Shown in pieces: positions 53,805 to 64,000 of a stretch of DNA of 64,000 nt. The stretch comes from Monilinia fructicola. Lineage: Eukaryota; Ascomycota; Leotiomycetes; Helotiales; Sclerotiniaceae. The translations under genes were made by a program, and so were the position numbers. The stretch lies in contig VICG01000002.1 in assembly GCA_008692225.1 (NCBI GenBank), positions 3,491,501-3,555,500 of the forward strand, in the 5' to 3' direction. The notes under the pieces were generated by a model. The model had not been told where the DNA came from and ran no database searches. It was given only the letters and a program-made list of their open reading frames with translations. Each line of letters begins with the position of its first letter. The stretch's first letter is position 1.

Positions 53805-55486
53805 CTATTGAGTCGGGTTTTCGTGCGTCTCACTTGCTGCATCGCCAGAAGGCCCAAGAGGACTCCCCGAATTTTGAACTGTGATTGATGATGTGAGCTT
53901 TGGTTGCGATTCTGTCTGGGCAGATTCGACAGGTCTCTCTTGATTACTCGATGTGTCTTCGGATTTCCCGTTTTGCGCATCTTGACTGCTAGGCCTATCT
54001 ATGAGACCTTCGAGTGAGCTAGGTATCGTGGGGGTGTTTGCTTGACTACCACCCCGTTGTCCATGGTAATGTATGATTTGAGGTGGAGCTTGACCAGCCT
54101 GTGTACCTAGAAGATGTTGAGGGTACAGGTGTAAATCTTTGGAGGAAGTTGAAAAGGTAGATACTACAGGTTGTTGATATCCATTGCTGCCATTGCTTGA
54201 ACTTGGGTTGTGCCCGAATGCTTGGCTGTGTTCCGCTTGAGTGGGAGTACCCGAGTCACCTCCCACAGGGGCTAGCAAGCTCAACTTGTCCCGTTAAACT
54301 ATTTAGTCCTCCTTGGATATCTCTCAATAACCGAACGTACTCTTCAGGAACCAAGCCACTTTCCTGTGTCTTCGGATCTTCGGCGACAAGCCAGCCTTGG
54401 CCATGTCGATATGATACCCAAATAACCTGTCCTTCCACCAAAGGTAATTCATTTTCATTCTCTCGCTCAAAATCAAACAATGCAACGGCCGTGCCATGCA
54501 TTTCTTCGTCCGGCGAGGCAATTGTAAATTGATAATCGCGAGAGTATCTCGATTCATCATGTCTCGTCATGCCGGGTGATGATACAGTACTCGAAGCATC
54601 AGACTCCGAACGATAGTCTTGACCACTCTCATCTGTGTAGGAGCGACTAGGTAAAGGCTGGCGAAGTGGGAATCTCGCTGGCCGGGGACATTATATGGCG
54701 CTAACATTGACCGTCTCGCCAGTTCTGAAGGATATGTCACATATTCGCCCCAGGCCCATCAGGCTCATCTCCTTCGTTGACGTAATACCTTTCGCTACTA
54801 TCACCACTAGGACCAGCAAAATATCCCCTATCATCATCGAAATTTTCTTGGCTGAGCATGCTTGTTCTGCGCTCTCCATCCCTAGGAGCTCTCCCTCTCC
54901 CGCGCGAAATGTCCCCGTATTCACCTGCCGACGATTTGTGTTTCCTGTGGCGCGAACTGACTACCACGGGGCTTTGTAGATCCTCGTCCTCACTCCATGG
55001 AGGTCCATCACCAAAGTGTATAGGCGCTAATTGTTCCCCTTTCATGAATCCATCACCACCCCATGGACCAGGTCCCCAAGATCCGCGATTATCCCAGGAA
55101 GTTGGAGGATCTGACAGTCGTTTGTGCGATTCACTGGCTGGCGTCGAGAGACCCGATGGAGGTTGAGACGGCTCTGGAGGCGGTCCCATAGTGCATAGGA
55201 TGCAGCGAAGGGTATGCGAAATCGCGGACCGTCGTGTACGAGAGGCTGGAATGAAAGACGGGGAAGATGTGTGAAGGTGGCCGCGATCGTGAGGGCGCGG
55301 AATAATTGGAGTATTGTGATAACCTATTCTTTGAGGCATGAGATGTAGGACGCTGCAAATTTGGTCGCTTTGTCGTTGGTGAAGTATTCAGAGGTGGCAG
55401 AGGGGGATGGTTAGGATTCGATGAGGGAGAACTAACTGGTGGTGGAGACGCTGCTGGCGACGTCGTTGGGAAATTACGGCTGCCAT
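53805..55486 (-). CDS. SH3-domain protein, NBP2/Skb5-like (frame breaks)
   Basis: Four overlapping minus-strand frames make one protein of about 560 residues. A Pro/Ser-rich N-terminus (SPAASPPPVSSPSSNP, PPLPPLNTSP) leads to a PPPEPSQPPSG segment and an acidic, Arg-rich middle. One SH3 domain follows: ALFDFERENENELPLVEGQ, then VSYRHGQGWLVAEDP and GLVPEEYVRLL. The C-terminal tail of about 160 residues is Gln/Ser-rich. The SH3 matches the Nbp2 (budding yeast) and Skb5 (fission yeast) group, adaptors that link phosphatases or PAK kinases to MAPK signalling. Breaks lie at about 55260-55263 (GGGG), 54754-54757, 54683-54687 (GGGG) and 54265. The ATG at 55486 is the best start, though its frame joins the Pro-rich region only after one more shift, so the N-terminus is unsure. 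Confidence 0.72.
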
Positions 55487-56004
55487 TTTTGAAGAAATTA
55501 TAATTGCGATCAGGTTGAGGGTTGCAATTCAGTGACAAGATTGGATGATTCGATTCAGACGACTATGCCCGATATTGTCAACTACTTGCCCAGCAAGCTT
55601 TTCGTTGTACGCCGGGTGAAGGAGCCTGGAAAACCGACAATAATAAGTTGGTTTTTGTTCAAATTTGTGATTGGCAAAGGCGTTGATGGTCCCAGCGCCC
55701 AAATAATTCCACGGTTATTCTCAATTATCCCGAGTATGAGATGAAAACTAGTATCGGCGACGGTGTATATTAGAAATGTTAGATGGTCGATGAAACCAGG
55801 TGGTTGGCGCGGTAGGCGCGCAGTTATGAAGGGAGAGATCTTGAGGGAGAGAATGGATGAATGAGTGAATGAATGAATCAGTGAATAAATCAAGAAATCA
55901 ATAAATGAATGAATGTCAAATTCTTAATAGCGGTTCCTAGTGATCAAGGGTGGGTTTGCGTGGGCGACAAGGTTGATTGAGGTTCGATCTCAATATTCAA
56001 AAGA

Positions 56005-56433
56005 TCAGATCTTTTTGCGGTGGTCAAGGAAGCTCGTGCGTATTGCAAATCCCACGGGGCGACCTTTTCCTCCAAAGCATCTAATTACAAATACCAACAG
56101 GACTCCAACGAAAACACGGCAGCAACTCAAAAGGCGACGGTCGCTGAATGTAAAAGAAAAACCACCGTAGTTCACAAGTCGGGTCGTTGTCGTTGAAGAT
56201 TCACAAATCAACAGAGGAGACTTTGCGCCGGCGTGCTTTTCTTTGGATGAACGCTTTCGCTTTGAGAGAGGTTCAAGACGACCAAACAAAAGATCCTTTT
56301 CGAGCTGCGTGAGTTGTCTACGAAGCGCCGAGGGTTCAAGGCTTGAGGACCTTTTTTTTTCCTTCTCAATTTCTCTCCTAAATTTCTCTCGGTGGATTTT
56401 GTCAAGGGACCCCGCACACTGCACTGCGAGCAT
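56005..56433 (-). CDS. Small basic hypothetical protein, doubtful
   Basis: An intact ATG-to-stop frame of 142 residues. The first 75 residues are charged and helix-prone (IHREKFRREIEKEKKRSSSL, LRRQLTQLEKDLLFGRL) and look more protein-like than chance frames nearby. Residues about 98-120 are hydrophobic and could be a membrane segment (LLSCCRVFVGVLLVFVIRCF). No family is recognised. It could also be a chance frame in the upstream region of the SH3-protein gene. Confidence 0.25.
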   Translation of the reverse strand: MLAVQCAGSLDKIHREKFRREIEKEKKRSSSLEPSALRRQLTQLEKDLLFGRLEPLSKRKRSSKEKHAGAKSPLLICESSTTTTRLVNYGGFSFTFSDRRLLSCCRVFVGVLLVFVIRCFGGKGRPVGFAIRTSFLDHRKKI

Positions 56434-58861
56434 TTGACATAGAAATTAGGCAATGGATGTGAAATGGATGGATGAGTGGTCTGTAAGACGATCTAGGTAT
56501 GTACTCTACTCCGTATGCATGTATACTCCGTATACACCAACCACACATGCAGATTGAAAAGGGTTGGTTATATACCTAGTCGGTACCTCAAGAGGAGAGT
56601 AGAGTAGGGTAGGTAGGGTAGGGCAGGGTAGAGAGAGTATAGAATCAAGTTAGATGTCTTTAAAAGAATGAGGGGGAGAACTTTCAAGTCCCAAAGTCCC
56701 AAAGTCCAAAAGCCCAGAAGCCCAGAAGTCCAAAAGGTCGGTTGTACTATAGTTTTATTTTTAACCACGATAAGTCATACAAAGTCGTCTCTCCCTCTCC
56801 CCAGCTCTCTCTAGATTAATCAAAATGAGAAGTACAGAGTCATGTACGGAGATTCGGTAAAAGTGTGGAAGGATTGCCTATTATGAAAGAAGGAAGAAAG
56901 TAAGTATCTAGGTATGGCCCGGGGAGGTACTTTGTACTGTAAGTTATAAGAGATTATACAGAGTAGATGAATTGTATAAAGTTATATGTGTGTATATATA
57001 TGTGTGTATATATGTGTATATATGTGTATATATATGTGTGTATATATATTATATGTATTATATTTATTATATATAATATGTATTTAATATATAATATGTA
57101 TTATATATAATATGTATTTTATATATAATATGTATTTTATATATAATATGTATTTTATATATAAATGTTTTATATATAATATGTATTTAATATATATATA
57201 TGTATTTATATATATATATGTATTTTATATATAATATGTATTTTTATATATAATATGTATTTATATATATAATTATGTATTTTATATATAATATGTATTT
57301 TATATATAATATGTATTTTATATATAATATGTATATATATAATATGTATTTTATATATAATATGTATGTATTATATATAATATGTATATATATATATTAT
57401 ATATTAATAAATGTATAATATATATAATATGTATTACATATATTATATATATGTTCGATTGGTTTATTTAATGAGTACCTAACCTGGAATGGATTAACGG
57501 GATTGATTGATGGTGGCTTTACGTGAAGACCATCACCTCCTCTGTCCTACGCTCTCTCTTTGCTTTGAAATTCCTTTCTTGTTGAAATGATGCGATTTGA
57601 TATAATGGAGTGATTGAATCACATACCTAGGTACATTGCTAGTAATTACCTCCTCCTATCGGTAGGAACCAGTATACATACAATACAGAGTAGATACGGA
57701 GTAGTGCAATTTACACATGGTCCAATCTATTTCTATTTCTGTCTCTCTCTACTCTATCTCTACTCTATCCATCCATGGATCTCGACGGAGTATTTCTACT
57801 GTATCGTATTTCTATTTTGGTAACACGCCATTTACTGCAACATCCATCACATCTTACGGTAAAAGCACCTTTTCCCGGTTGAGTTCCCGCCAAGGAACAA
57901 TGATCGATATCCAAGTCCGTTTCAGATTTGCTGGAGAGCCAATGAAATGTTGAGAGAGAAATCAATTTGAAATTTCCAAGGCTGCCCAGGTGGATGATAA
58001 ACGGAGCATGCAGCTCCTACTCCGCCCTCCGTACTCTGCACTGCATGTGGCTGCTTACCTAATCAGCATGTGCTTTTTAGTTGGTTGCTTTTTTGTACTC
58101 CTACAGTACTCCGTACATACTCCGTACAGTAATAAGAACCACAATAATAAGTACGGTGAGCCATTCAGTATCATTCGTCAATTCTACTCTACTGTACAGT
58201 ACAGTGTACACTTGTAAAGTGCTCCGTACTCCACTCTTTTACTTTTTAACCGAAGTTTTCCATGGCTACTCCGTAGTTTCAATCTTTTCAAAGCTCTTTT
58301 GCTTCTGCAAGGTTTTACAACATCAACACCATCACCACCACCACCACCACCATCTTCCTCCTCCTCCTCCTCATCATCATCAGCATCACTCTCCATTTGA
58401 CCTGATTCAACCAAAGTCTTTCTAATTTTCATCCTATCTGAAACGCAACAAGTTTGCTTCAGTCGTTGCAGAACATGCAAGTGTTTGGTATGTATATGTA
58501 CGACTTCTGAACCAATTCGAACCTTTCCTTTCCTTTTCTTTTCTTCCTCCCCTATCCTATCCTTTCCTCTTGTAGCATCCTGATGATCACTATTATTGGA
58601 GCTGTCTTATTAAAAACTGATGACACAATTTTTATTTACGCAACTTAACAATTTCTGAATGCTCTTCAAGTCACATTACATTATTTACTCATACATTCAT
58701 TCTATTGGCACGTAACTGACTTGAACATAGTTTCTGCAGAAAAATCCACAACTTGAATTCGGTCCCATTTGAAACCAGTGTCAGGACTTGAGGAGTTTGA
58801 ACTCTTTTCTTTTCATCTTCAGACATCTTAACTGTTCAACTACTACAATCTTGTATCCATC
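56434..58861. other. Intergenic, with TATATA minisatellite
   Basis: Contains ACTCCGTA/GTACGGAG words (56508-56535, 58098-58125, 58225), GGGTAGGGTAG (56605-56625) and CCAAAGTCC repeats (56690-56735). At about 56985-57450 is a tandem array of 14-18 base units of the type TTTTATATATAATATGTA. ACC and TCC triplet runs lie at 58328-58385. The end forms the SSU72 5' leader. No gene is supported. Confidence 0.55.
56985..57450. repeat. TATATAATATGTATTT minisatellite
   Basis: More than twenty imperfect copies of a TATATAATATGTATTT-like unit with varying T-run lengths. It is preceded by a TGTGTATATA tract. Confidence 0.85.
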
Positions 58862-59701
58862 ATGTCTCAAGCGCCAACATCGACTGCCAATGGCGGTACT
58901 ACACCTCAAGTGACATCAAACGGATGAAAGAATAGATCCGGGTGGGTTCAAGCTTAAATTTTGCACAGTTTGTGCCAGTAACAATAACAGGTATGGTCAA
59001 TACACGTCGTCTCCCCGTTGTTTTGTAGCTAACAGGATCCTCTCAGATCCATGGAATCACATCTCCGTCTTGCTGCTGCTCACTATCCTGTAATATCTTT
59101 GGGACAGGTTCTTTTAGTTAGATTGCCAGGGCCTACCATCACACAACCTAATGTCTACCAATTCAACAAAACCTCATATGATAGTATGTATAAAGAACTC
59201 GAATCTAAAGATCCGCGTCTCTATCGTGCCAATGGTATCTTGAACATGCTAGGTCGAAATAGATCAGTAAAATGGGGACCAGAGAGATGGCAAGATTGGC
59301 AAGTCGGTGTTCCAAGATTACAACATAATACAGATCAAGGTGCCGAAGGAGTAGAAGGTGGCGTTGTGGATATTGTTATTACTTGTGAAGAAAGATGCTG
59401 GGATGCTGTCGTGGATGACCTTCTTAATCGTGGCTCCCCATTAAATCGTCCTGTGCATGTCATCAATGTTGATATCAAAGATAATCATGAAGAGGCCCTT
59501 GTAGGCGGTAGAGGAATTCTCGACCTTGCAGATTCTCTCAACCGAGCTGCGGCCGAAGAAAGGGAACTTAACCCCACGGGATTTGACAGTGGCAGCGCAA
59601 GTAGCAGGGCTGGTTTTGATGAAAGAGTGCCCGAGATTATCGGCGAGTGGCAGGAAAGATGGCCAAATCTACCTGCGGTATGGACATTAGCATGGTTCTG
59701 A
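58862..59701 (+). CDS. SSU72: SSU72 RNA polymerase II CTD phosphatase (indels)
   Basis: Two exons, 58862-58990 and 59047-59701, with a 56 nt intron splitting the Arg codon of the catalytic loop; about 260 residues. Ssu72 removes phosphate from Ser5/Ser7 of the RNA polymerase II tail and works in the cleavage and polyadenylation complex. Visible: [20 protein letters not shown] (CX5R phosphatase loop), [31 protein letters not shown], the fungal insertion, [32 protein letters not shown] [17 protein letters not shown] and the ending [11 protein letters not shown]. One base is in excess in exon 1 near 58918-58945, between the start and FKLKF. In exon 2 a missing T at 59098-59100 and an extra T at 59112-59115 change the invariant SFGTGS block to SLGQVL over a few residues while keeping the frame. 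Confidence 0.93.
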
Positions 59702-62700
59702 ACACCAGCGGCATTGCGGCTTTCATATAATGGTGTTAAGGTTACGGGGTATACCCATCTTATTTGGCGTTTAGGTCTGAACTTGGGCAGAATTTGACAT
59801 GATAGGCATCATGTTAGAAATGAAGATGGGGGGGGGGGGGAATTCTTCAAGACGGTCCATATCATCTTCATCTACGATCGATTCATGCATCATTCTCATA
59901 TAACTCATGAAGTACAAATAACCTTATGTCTAATGGATTGTGGCTCCTCTCTAGAAGTGCACGGCTGAATTGATGCTCATTCTAGCAACCGTTGAAATGA
60001 AATTGAGTAAAGTAAGGCTGTGCTTGAACTATTCTCAAAAAGAATAAGATACAGGGCCAAGGAAATTGATGTTCCGGGATTGGTGATTAAATTACAGACG
60101 AAGTTCTCACTGTTTTACTGTATCTAGTCTAGAACATCCGAAAGAACCCAAGAAGTCCAAATCTAGAAGCAAGAAAGTATCCATGGACCATGATCATATA
60201 AGATTGAATCTCGGAGTGTTTCCTTGGAGATCCATCCTCCTAAAATGATTCGAGAAAACATGCTGTAATTTTCCACGGTACCGTATCTCCAACTGAGGGT
60301 ATCTCCAACTGAGGATGGATGGATGGATGGATGGGATGGATGGATGGTACAATACATGACAAGTTCGAGGGGCTTGACGTTTGAGGGCTTGAGGTTCGAG
60401 GCTGTTTGAGAGATGGAGATGCCAATCTGAAGACAAGGGGGTATTATACGAAATGCTGACTTACGTAGTAGTAGGCCATCCTACAGTATAGAACAACGCA
60501 ACCCATGACGATCGGACCAGGAGCCGAGAGGAATGAATGAATGAATGAATGCATACATGCATGCATGCATGATTGAACGTGCCAACTTTGGAGAGATACT
60601 ACTCCAGTACTGTATCTGGGGAGTCGGGACTAGATACTGTACTGTAGGCATGTATGTGTACATCATTCCCTCTGATTACTGCATCGAGCAAGAGCGGGCC
60701 AGCGACCTGAATACCCTCCGTGGATCATGGATGGACCAGGTAGAAGACGCGTGTAAGGTATCACCCCTTGATTTTTTTGATTTATTTTTCGCTCCTTCTG
60801 GCGATCAACGAAACGAAATGAGGAGGATTTGGAACTTTGGAGTTGGGGGAGAGATCGTCGGACTTTTTAACCTTACCGTGCTCGATTCATTGATTCATTA
60901 GTTCGTTAGTTCATTAGTTCGTTCGGTCGTTCGGTCGTTCGGTCGCTGGTTGTTCATTCGTTCATTCGTTCATTCGTTCATTCGTTCATTCGTTCATTCG
61001 TCATGACTTCATGGCATTCAATATCTGTATGGATCATGTGTACTGTGGTGTGTAATCTCATCGTATTTGATGCATTGCGGTTACTCTCATCTCATCTCCA
61101 GATTTGATGATGATTATGTGCGGAGTATGTCGTTGTGTATGTATGATGCTACTGACTGTGTGTAGATAATTTCAGGTGATAATTATACATCATCGTCTGA
61201 ACAACAGAGGTGAGGTGAGATGAGGTGAGGTGAGGTGAGATGAGATGAGCTGAAGTGTCAGCCGGGACTTGGAGATGGAGATATATCTTCCTGTCCTGTC
61301 CTGTTTCCTTTTATCTTTCGTGCCTAGTATCATCCATCGTACTCGTAAAATCGCACATCCATCTATCTACGCCGCCATTTACCATTTACTTTACTCGAAA
61401 TCCTTGTCGAAGTGTGGAAAGTCCAAATAACCTTACAGTAATTACCTACTGGTTGTGTCACGGTCGAAGGTATAGATAGATCTTTGAGTACGGAATACCC
61501 GTGGACATAATAAGTAGTATTTGCATTGAGCATTGAGCAGTCAGGTAAGAGGGACGTTCAGCTTCTTTCGCTGGGCTCTCATCTCATTTAAGATTACATA
61601 ATTCCATTTCGTATAACCTCAATAACCTCAACTTCCCTTCTCGGACCTGGGTAGCTGGAGGTACCTTGTCAGTCACGTCAGGCTGCGTAGTAGATGATGC
61701 AGTAGGTAATGAATGAATGTATTCCCGTCTGCAGTAGTTTTTGAAGAATCGCGTCCATATCAAGAATTCGATGTTTCCCCCTGGTCTGCTTGTAGAGTGA
61801 TCTCGTTTGACTTTTTATATCATTTCCTTATCGATCCTTTGGAAGGATAGAAGGATTTGGTCCGCCTTAGTCGCCTTAGTCGCCTTATTAGTCGCCTTAT
61901 TCGCCCTATACGCCCTCCTCGCCTTGCTCGCACTCTCACACTCTTTCTTTCCCATGCATCAATAATAGAATAGATAGCCTTCCTTGAGTTACCTTCCTTG
62001 AGTTGTCTTCCTTGAGTTACCTTCCTTGAGTTGTCTTCCTTGAGTTGCCTTCCTTGAGCAACCTTCCTTGAGCAACCTTCCTTAGGTAACCTTCCTTACT
62101 GTACTACTAATTGTAGTTCTATCCATCAGCGCTCGTCGCTCCATCAATTTGATCCCCCTGCTGCTGCACTTAAGAAATCAAGCCAGCCAGCCAGCCAGCC
62201 AACCAACCAACCAACCAACCATACCCAAGTCCGAAAATTCACATCCTGTACTAAAGTTACCGCTAGTCCAAACACGAAGAAACCCAAGATTCAGGAGAAG
62301 AGATACCGACCATACCGTAATACAGAGTAAACCTTTTTATATTTTCAGAGTCTGGCTGGCTCGCTGGACAACCGGAGCGACAATACCCAGTAATCCCCAG
62401 GAAATCTTTCTACGGTAAAATTGATTGATTGTCGCCTGCATCATCGAGACATCAAGAATTCAGGACATCAGGACATCAGGACAGCCAGCCATTCAGTCAT
62501 TCAGTCCATTCAGTCATTCAGTTCATTCAGTCCATTCAGTCATTCAGTCATTCAGTCATTCAGTCATCCAGCCGTCTTCATCTATCCATCCAGCCGTCAC
62601 CTCTCTCTCTACCACTGGATCAATAGAATCACACTTGGTGCTTCCTGCTGTACCCCTACTTCACCTTCCTTACCTACCTACCGACCTTATACCATTACTG

Positions 62701-63230
62701 TACCTTACGCACAAACAAAATTCTCTGTTCCCTTCGTCGAATAGACTATGAATGAGATTTATAAATAAACGTTCAAACGTCATAATACAAATTCATTTGG
62801 TGGTTTTCTTTCTATACCGTTTCTACCTACTCTACTCGATCTCGGGGTAATTCATAATTCATTGTCGCTGTACAACAATTCAGTTACACAGTCCTTACAT
62901 TACCACGACACAAATTCAGTTCCTCAAAACAAGACCAAGACGATTCCGATTGCCCCAATTTTCTATCCTTCAGCTACGCTATCTCGCTTTGACCGAACGA
63001 CCTCGTCAATTAACTTCGTTTCAGGGAGACTTTTGATTCGTTCCAACTTGAGAATATCTGCCTGTTCATGCGTTGATCACATCGAAAAATATATCACATC
63101 CGCACACTGTATCCGTTAGCTCTTCAGCTTTCGAGGTGTGTCGCAACTATTCAAATCATCGAGGGATTGCGCTGAACGATTCTCCGAGTCCAAAGGGTTA
63201 CTCATTCCACATCACAACCGCGACTTTACG
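59702..63230. other. Intergenic, simple repeats; SPA2 upstream region
   Basis: About 3.5 kb with GATG (60313-60352), AATG (60532-60572), GTTCATTC (60950-61000), GAGGTGA (61208-61250), TTGCCTTCC/TTGAGTTACC-type repeats (61975-62095), CCAGCCAACC (62175-62220) and TTCAGTCA (62488-62570). None supports a gene. The pyrimidine-rich last 400 bases likely form the SPA2 leader. Confidence 0.5.
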
Positions 63231-64000
63231 ATGAACAATCGCAATGGACCTTTGTCACCAGTTTCAATAGGAAGCAATAACGAATGGTCAGAAGTTGAAA
63301 AATATCAAGACGAGAACGACCCGCCCTACCAAATGAATCGCGGACAGCTTGCTTCACCGCCAATATCGAGCGGCTCAAACGGTACAATGAATGGAGGTGA
63401 CTTCCCATCTAGAGGCGATCCCAGTGGCAGCCCCGGCAATCCATCTCCCCCCAGCTCCGTCGGTCGTTCGAGTATTGGCACAGGTTTATATGCAGGAAGC
63501 GAAAATGGACAGGACAAGAAGGATGAACAATTCGAGGCCGTACTATCAGAGCACTACGTTTCTTTAAAAAGATATTTGGCAGCATCGTTGAGAGACGAGA
63601 AGGGGAACCCTAGGCCCAACCGAGCGCGAGATAAGCTGTTGCGACTATCCCCCGTTCAATTTCAAGAACTCAGTACCGATGTTTTCGACGAACTTTTACG
63701 AAGGCAGCAGGCCGGGCGAAGGACTCCCAATGGACAAAGAAATGACCAAGGGCCCCCGCCGCACTTGTTACCAAAAAATACATTCCATCCGAAACGGAAC
63801 CAGGCCCGCCAGAAATTGTCTACATTACCACCTCCCAGGTTTAGGGATCTAGCTACAGATGTATTTTTTGAATTGGAGCGAAGATTTCCCCAATTTCCCG
63901 CAGGAGAAAGAAGTCGTATGGGGAGTCCTGTATCTACAAGGGGACCTCCAAGTCGGAATGGAAATAGTACACCTGTGGATCTGCCACCTAGAGGTCCAAG
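63231..64000 (+). CDS. SPA2: SPA2-like polarisome scaffold, 5' part
   Basis: Begins with ATG at 63231 and runs off the window end, giving 256 residues with no frame break. The N-terminus (MNNRNGPLSPVSIGSNNEWS) is followed by a Ser/Pro/Gly-rich stretch and two Spa2-homology (GIT/SHD) repeats: residues about 131-158 (ARDKLLRLSPVQFQELSTDV, ELLRRQ) and about 191-218 (ARQKLSTLPPPRFRDLATDV, ELERRF). The block FEAVLSEHYVSLKRYLAASL lies just before the first repeat. In fungi Spa2 sits at hyphal tips and scaffolds the polarisome (formins, MAPK kinases and Rab-GAPs). The remaining coiled-coil and C-terminal domains lie beyond the window. The start is supported by the conserved first residues. Confidence 0.9.
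   Translation, partial: MNNRNGPLSPVSIGSNNEWSEVEKYQDENDPPYQMNRGQLASPPISSGSNGTMNGGDFPSRGDPSGSPGNPSPPSSVGRSSIGTGLYAGSENGQDKKDEQFEAVLSEHYVSLKRYLAASLRDEKGNPRPNRARDKLLRLSPVQFQELSTDVFDELLRRQQAGRRTPNGQRNDQGPPPHLLPKNTFHPKRNQARQKLSTLPPPRFRDLATDVFFELERRFPQFPAGERSRMGSPVSTRGPPSRNGNSTPVDLPPRGP

Noticed and set aside
54695..55166. Plus-strand frames opposite the SH3-protein gene
   Set aside because: Shadows of the minus-strand coding sequence, which has the recognisable SH3 and Pro-rich regions.
55975..55995. GGTTCGATCTC as a possible tRNA T-arm
   Set aside because: No cloverleaf could be built with the flanking sequence on either strand.

Overview
This is nuclear DNA of a filamentous ascomycete (Pezizomycotina). 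The evidence is short introns (51-148 nt) with GTAAGT/GTGAGT donors and CTAAC-like branch points, typical fungal proteins, microsatellite-rich intergenic DNA, and long gene-free blocks of extremely AT-rich DNA that look like repeat-induced point mutation (RIP). A leotiomycete or similar plant-associated fungus is my guess, not a demonstrated assignment.

Layout. 0-6.1 kb: 3' end of a DUF3752 protein gene, an NCS1 purine-cytosine permease and a metallo-beta-lactamase-fold hydrolase. 6.7-10.3 kb: AT-rich repeat block made of a degenerate minisatellite, a fold-back element and copy A of a composite repeat. 12.9-24.6 kb: secreted His-1 (DUF7492-like) protein, a MITE, cyclophilin H and a membrane RING-H2 ligase, separated by low-complexity DNA. 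26.2-41.1 kb: a gene-free AT-rich block holding a TIR element, composite copies B and C, an 8.7 kb RIP-degraded Ty1/copia retrotransposon with matching TSDs, an unmutated inverted/direct repeat cassette and a second MITE. 41.4-64 kb: STI1 co-chaperone, HMG-CoA reductase, nicotinamidase, a third TIR element, an NBP2/Skb5-like SH3 protein, the CTD phosphatase SSU72 and the start of the polarity protein SPA2.

The genes are housekeeping or transport genes from unrelated pathways. They form no cluster or operon-like system, and I see no biosynthetic or defence island. The novelty is in the repeat fraction: a three-copy composite repeat whose palindromic head always abuts a TAA microsatellite, several undescribed TIR elements, and an antisense stop-free stretch in the long 3' region of the copia element.

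A caution for any reader: six of the protein genes (cyclophilin H, STI1, HMGR, nicotinamidase, NBP2-like, SSU72) are broken by many 1-2 nt indels, mostly in homopolymers, while the codons between them remain conserved. This looks like consensus-sequence error, not pseudogenisation. The gene models below therefore give the intended product and name the break positions.
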